Assembly (NCBI GenBank): GCA_964529745.1
Contig: CAZGZR010000107.1
Coordinates: 1 to 8,634, forward strand
Direction of reading: 5' to 3'
Source: RBG-16-57-9 sp964529745
Lineage (GTDB): Archaea > Thermoproteota > Bathyarchaeia > TCS64
Length of the DNA stretch: 8,634 nt
The translations under genes were made by a program, and so were the position numbers. Below, in pieces: positions 6,365 through 8,634 of this stretch. The stretch's first letter is position 1. The number at the start of each line of letters is the position of its first letter. The notes under the pieces are model-generated. The model saw only the letters and a list, made by a program, of their open reading frames with translations. It was not told the DNA's origin and did no database searches.

Positions 6365-6374
6365 GCTTTTAATC
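6365..6374 (-). promoter_or_regulatory. thrS: Weak TATA-like box upstream of thrS
   Basis: GATTAAAAGC on the minus strand is the only AT-rich stretch before thrS and lies just beyond the dph6 stop. It would start a transcript near 6344 with a leader of roughly 140 nt, unlike the leaderless pattern of most neighbours. The 11-bp palindrome TCCTTGAAGGA at 6347-6357 lies between this box and the predicted start. Cotranscription with dph6 is the alternative. No tRNA or convincing sRNA is visible in the gap. Confidence 0.28.
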
Positions 6375-6382
6375 TTTACGTA

Positions 6383-7057
6383 TCAACCCTTCGGCCTCAG
6401 GTCGGCCTCCACGACGCGGTACCTGCCGCTGACGCCGTCCCAGCTCCGCTCCGCCCTCCTGACCTCTATCCGGTACCTGAACCACGGCGCGTCCAGCACC
6501 AGGCTCTCGTACTCGCCGCCCTCGCCGCAGGGGTCCACGCCGAACCTGTCCCTGAGCCCCACGAGCCTGTTCACGGCTTGTCTATCCAGCTTGGCCCCCA
6601 GCCACCCCCGGTCCAGTCCTTGCGCGGCTACTGCCGAGAACACTATGACCATTCCTCTGCGGAGCATCTCGTCCAGCAGCCCGACACGTTCACGGCCCCA
6701 GAGGGGGCTGACGTGCTCCAGCCCCAGCTCACCGCATACCCCGTCGATCCTCTGCCTCTGGTAGCTGGAAGCGACGGCGCCGGTTACGACCCCCTCCACG
6801 TCCAACGTCTCCAGGCACCGCTTCAGGTCTTCCAGCTCCTTCTCCTTGACGCCCCTAGTTCTGGCCTCTATGTGCTCCTTGCCCCACGCGTATGCTTGGA
6901 GCTCGGTGACCCCGACGTTGACGGTGTGGAACATGTAGCTGTCGGGGTTCTCCGAGCGCATCGAGACGAGGTAATCTAGGCTGTGCCCGGCCTCCTCGGC
7001 GAGGCGCGCCGCGTAGCAGCTGTCCTTGCCGCCACTGAAGAGCCCCGCTAGACGCAT
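6383..7057 (-). CDS. dph6: Diphthine--ammonia ligase-like PP-loop ATPase (Dph6/COG2102)
   Basis: The family adenylates diphthine on elongation factor 2 and amidates it with ammonia, the last step of diphthamide synthesis. Residues 7-13 (FSGGKDS) are the PP-loop that binds ATP. GAVASSYQRQRI at 93-104 and GEGGEYESLVLDAP at 178-191 are the other family signatures. The length of 224 residues is normal for the single-domain archaeal form; the eukaryotic protein carries extra C-terminal RidA-like domains that are missing here. The start is the ATG at 7057, with only a weak TATA-like element about 26 nt upstream. It is the only visible gene ending in TGA rather than TAG. It is divergent from the MBL gene and upstream of thrS on the same strand. 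The family call is strong; activity on EF2 is inferred from homology. Confidence 0.93.
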   Translation of the reverse strand: MRLAGLFSGGKDSCYAARLAEEAGHSLDYLVSMRSENPDSYMFHTVNVGVTELQAYAWGKEHIEARTRGVKEKELEDLKRCLETLDVEGVVTGAVASSYQRQRIDGVCGELGLEHVSPLWGRERVGLLDEMLRRGMVIVFSAVAAQGLDRGWLGAKLDRQAVNRLVGLRDRFGVDPCGEGGEYESLVLDAPWFRYRIEVRRAERSWDGVSGRYRVVEADLRPKG

Positions 7058-7079
7058 GGAGGTTCAAGCGGACGCATAA

Positions 7080-7088
7080 CTGATAACG
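7080..7088 (-). promoter_or_regulatory. dph6: Weak TATA-like element for dph6
   Basis: CGTTATCAG on the minus strand is centred about 27 nt upstream of the ATG at 7057. Its position is right for a leaderless transcript, but the sequence is a poor match. No Shine-Dalgarno sequence precedes the ATG. Confidence 0.28.
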
Positions 7089-7126
7089 TTGACGCTCGGT
7101 GGCAGGCCTCAGGCATCCTGGAAGAG

Positions 7127-7136
7127 ATTATTAATA
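7127..7136 (+). promoter_or_regulatory. TATA-like box for the MBL hydrolase gene
   Basis: ATTATTAATA is centred about 25 nt upstream of the ATG at 7157, which fits leaderless transcription. GGTGAGG just before the ATG could also act as a ribosome-binding site if the transcript starts earlier. Confidence 0.5.
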
Positions 7137-7156
7137 GCACCGATACATGGTGAGGC

Positions 7157-7810
7157 ATGAAGATCAAGGCCATCACCTTGAACTACTTCTTCGGTGTGAA
7201 CAGCTACCTCGTGAAAAACGAGGAAGGCTTCTTCCTCATAGACACAGGCTTCAAGAAGAAACGAGGCCAGCTTGAACAGGAGCTGTCAGAGGCCGGATGC
7301 AGCCCAGGAGATCTCAAGCTCATCATCCTAACCCACGGCCACGTTGACCACGTAGGTAACGCCGCCTATCTGAGAGACAGGTACGGGGCTGAGATAGCCA
7401 TGCACGGCGGCGACTCGGCCATGGTGGAGAGCGGCGACATGTTCATCGACACGGGGGGAGCCGTGGTCGGGCTGGTGGGGGCGTTGATGAAGATACTCGG
7501 CCTCAGCGACTATGAGAGGTTCACCCCAGACATCATGCTGGAGGACGGCCAAGACCTCTCAGCCCATGGGTTGGACGCCACGGTCATCCACACGCCGGGG
7601 CACTCAGAGGGCTCCATCTGCATAGAAAATGTGGAGGGGGACCTGTTCTGTGGAGACCTCTTCAACAACACCAAGAAACCGGAGAAAGCAAGCCTGATCC
7701 AGGACCCGGATAAGCTTGAAGCCAGCGTAGAGAAGATCATGGCATCTGAGTACAAGAGCGTCTATCCGGGGCACGGAGAGCCGTTCAGGATGGAGCAACT
7801 CACGGAATAG
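7157..7810 (+). CDS. Metallo-beta-lactamase fold hydrolase (glyoxalase II-like)
   Basis: This 217-residue single-domain MBL-fold enzyme has a complete dinuclear metal site: THGHVDH at 59-65 (H60, H62, D64, H65), H149 in HTPGHSEGS, D167 in FCGDLF and H206 in YPGHGEP. The N-terminus (NSYLVKNEEGFFLIDTGF) is the usual first two strands. The subfamily resembles glyoxalase II-like thioester hydrolases, but the C-terminal glutathione-binding helices of true glyoxalase II are absent, so the substrate is unknown. No signal peptide is visible, so it is probably cytoplasmic. A mildly hydrophobic stretch at 100-115 (GAVVGLVGALMKILGL) is an insert-like helix near the active site and could form a substrate cover. 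The gene converges with the dehydrogenase gene at TAGCTA with no gap. Confidence 0.92.
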   Translation: MKIKAITLNYFFGVNSYLVKNEEGFFLIDTGFKKKRGQLEQELSEAGCSPGDLKLIILTHGHVDHVGNAAYLRDRYGAEIAMHGGDSAMVESGDMFIDTGGAVVGLVGALMKILGLSDYERFTPDIMLEDGQDLSAHGLDATVIHTPGHSEGSICIENVEGDLFCGDLFNNTKKPEKASLIQDPDKLEASVEKIMASEYKSVYPGHGEPFRMEQLTE

Positions 7811-8634
7811 CTAAGGCTGGAAAACCACGGGGTTGTCCGGGCGCTCCCCACGCATGGCCTTCAGCACGCCCTCGGCCACCTGGACCGCCATGTTTTCCAT
7901 ACCCTCGTGGGTGCATGCCCCCAGGTGCGGCGTCACTATCACGTTATCCATCCCCAGAAACGGGTTATCAGACTCTATGGGCTCCACCTCGAACACGTCC
8001 AGCGCCGCGTAACCGATCTTCCCCGACTCCAACGCCTCGATCATCGCCGCCTCGTCCACCACCCTGCCCCGCGCCATGTTCACCAGCACCACGCCGTCCT
8101 TCATCAACCCGATCTCCCTCTCCCCGATGAGCCGGTGCGTCTCAGGGGTCCCCGGTACGTGGAGGCTTACGATGTCGCTCACACCGAGGAGCCCGTCCAG
8201 GGTCGTCCACTGGATGCCCAGCTCCTCCTCCACGTCCGGCTTCCTGGTCCTCGACCAGTAGACCACGTCGGCGTCGAACGCCCTCACGCGCCTCGCCGTG
8301 GCCGTTCCTATCCTGCCGAGGCCGACGATGCCCACGGTCTTGCCCGCCAGCTCGTTCCCGATGAGGTCCCCGTACTTGCGGTTCCACTCCCCCCGCCGCG
8401 TCGCCTTGTCCGCCGCCACGATTCGTCTCAGCGCCCCCAGCATGATGGCCATGGTCATCTCGGCGACGGTGACCGTCAACGCGTCGGGCGTGTTGCACAC
8501 CACCTTCCCCAAGTCCCGCGCGGCCTCCAGGTCCACGTGGTCGCAGCCCATCCCGTGGACCCCCACCACCTTGAGCCGGGGGCTCCTCTCCATCATCTCC
8601 CTGGTGATCCTGATGCTGCCCCTGGTGATGAGGC
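7811..8634 (-). CDS. D-isomer 2-hydroxyacid dehydrogenase, SerA-like (N-terminus outside window)
   Basis: The visible 273 residues are the C-terminal part of an NAD-dependent D-2-hydroxyacid dehydrogenase. The frame stays open to the window edge (LITRGSIRITRE precedes the first internal Met), so the internal ATG at 8596 is not the start. Visible features are LKVVGVHGMGCDHVDLEAA, the Rossmann NAD-binding loop GIVGLGRIG, and the catalytic triad: Arg in NMARGRVVDE, Glu in DVFEVEP and His in TPHLGACTHEG. The protein ends about 25 residues after the last catalytic region, so it lacks the ACT and intervening regulatory domains of long SerA. It may be a short phosphoglycerate dehydrogenase in serine synthesis or a glyoxylate/hydroxypyruvate reductase; the sequence here cannot decide. 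It converges with the MBL gene at TAGCTA. Confidence 0.92.
   Translation of the reverse strand, partial: LITRGSIRITREMMERSPRLKVVGVHGMGCDHVDLEAARDLGKVVCNTPDALTVTVAEMTMAIMLGALRRIVAADKATRRGEWNRKYGDLIGNELAGKTVGIVGLGRIGTATARRVRAFDADVVYWSRTRKPDVEEELGIQWTTLDGLLGVSDIVSLHVPGTPETHRLIGEREIGLMKDGVVLVNMARGRVVDEAAMIEALESGKIGYAALDVFEVEPIESDNPFLGMDNVIVTPHLGACTHEGMENMAVQVAEGVLKAMRGERPDNPVVFQP

Noticed and set aside
6204..6382. tRNA gene in the largest gap
   Set aside because: No GTTCGAA-like T-loop, acceptor stem pairing or anticodon arm could be assembled on either strand.
8132..8498. 118-codon minus-strand frame within the dehydrogenase gene
   Set aside because: It is an out-of-frame reading of the dehydrogenase gene, rich in R/G/H, without recognisable motifs.
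1..8634. CRISPR array, insertion sequence, phage or defence system
   Set aside because: No repeated spacers, transposase, integrase or terminal inverted repeats were seen. All genes look like ordinary chromosomal archaeal genes with uniform composition.

Overview
This window comes from an archaeon, most likely a member of the TACK group (Thermoproteota, Bathyarchaeia or Nitrososphaeria-like). The lineage call rests on gene content and signals: a threonyl-tRNA synthetase of archaeal type without its editing domain, a DtdA-type D-aminoacyl-tRNA deacylase, an archaeal SelB-like pseudo-elongation factor (aSelBL), and an archaeal diphthine--ammonia ligase. AT-rich TATA-like boxes also sit about 22-32 nt upstream of several start codons, which suggests leaderless mRNAs. 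The coding sequence is GC-rich and the short intergenic regions are AT-rich. The species cannot be named from this window.

Layout, left to right: a small zinc-ribbon gene cut by the left edge (-); a DUF72 protein with a SWIM-like zinc-binding tail (+); dtdA (-); a MetE-like methionine synthase core protein (+); the aSelBL gene (-); a 74-residue zinc-finger protein (+); thrS (-); a dph6-like PP-loop ATPase (-); a metallo-beta-lactamase fold hydrolase (+); and a D-isomer 2-hydroxyacid dehydrogenase cut by the right edge (-). The genes alternate strand almost perfectly. They are separated by four divergent promoter regions of about 85-165 bp and four convergent junctions with no spacer at all. 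The only tandem pair is dph6 and thrS, separated by about 180 bp. There are no mobile elements, CRISPR arrays, tRNA or rRNA genes that I can see.

The common theme is translation and its fidelity: charging of tRNA-Thr, removal of D-amino acids from tRNA, diphthamide formation on EF2, and a divergent EF-like protein of unknown function whose promoter region is shared with a zinc-finger gene. The remaining genes are metabolic or uncharacterised.

The points most worth following up are these. (1) The aSelBL protein has lost the visible GTPase motifs. (2) All four convergent gene pairs meet at a shared palindrome (TAGCTA or CTAG), so both strands stop at the same few bases, and 8 of 9 visible stops are TAG. 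(3) Candidate U-tract terminators lie inside the neighbouring gene's coding sequence. (4) The MetE-like protein has an altered predicted zinc site (HxH instead of HxC). (5) A SWIM-like motif is attached to DUF72.
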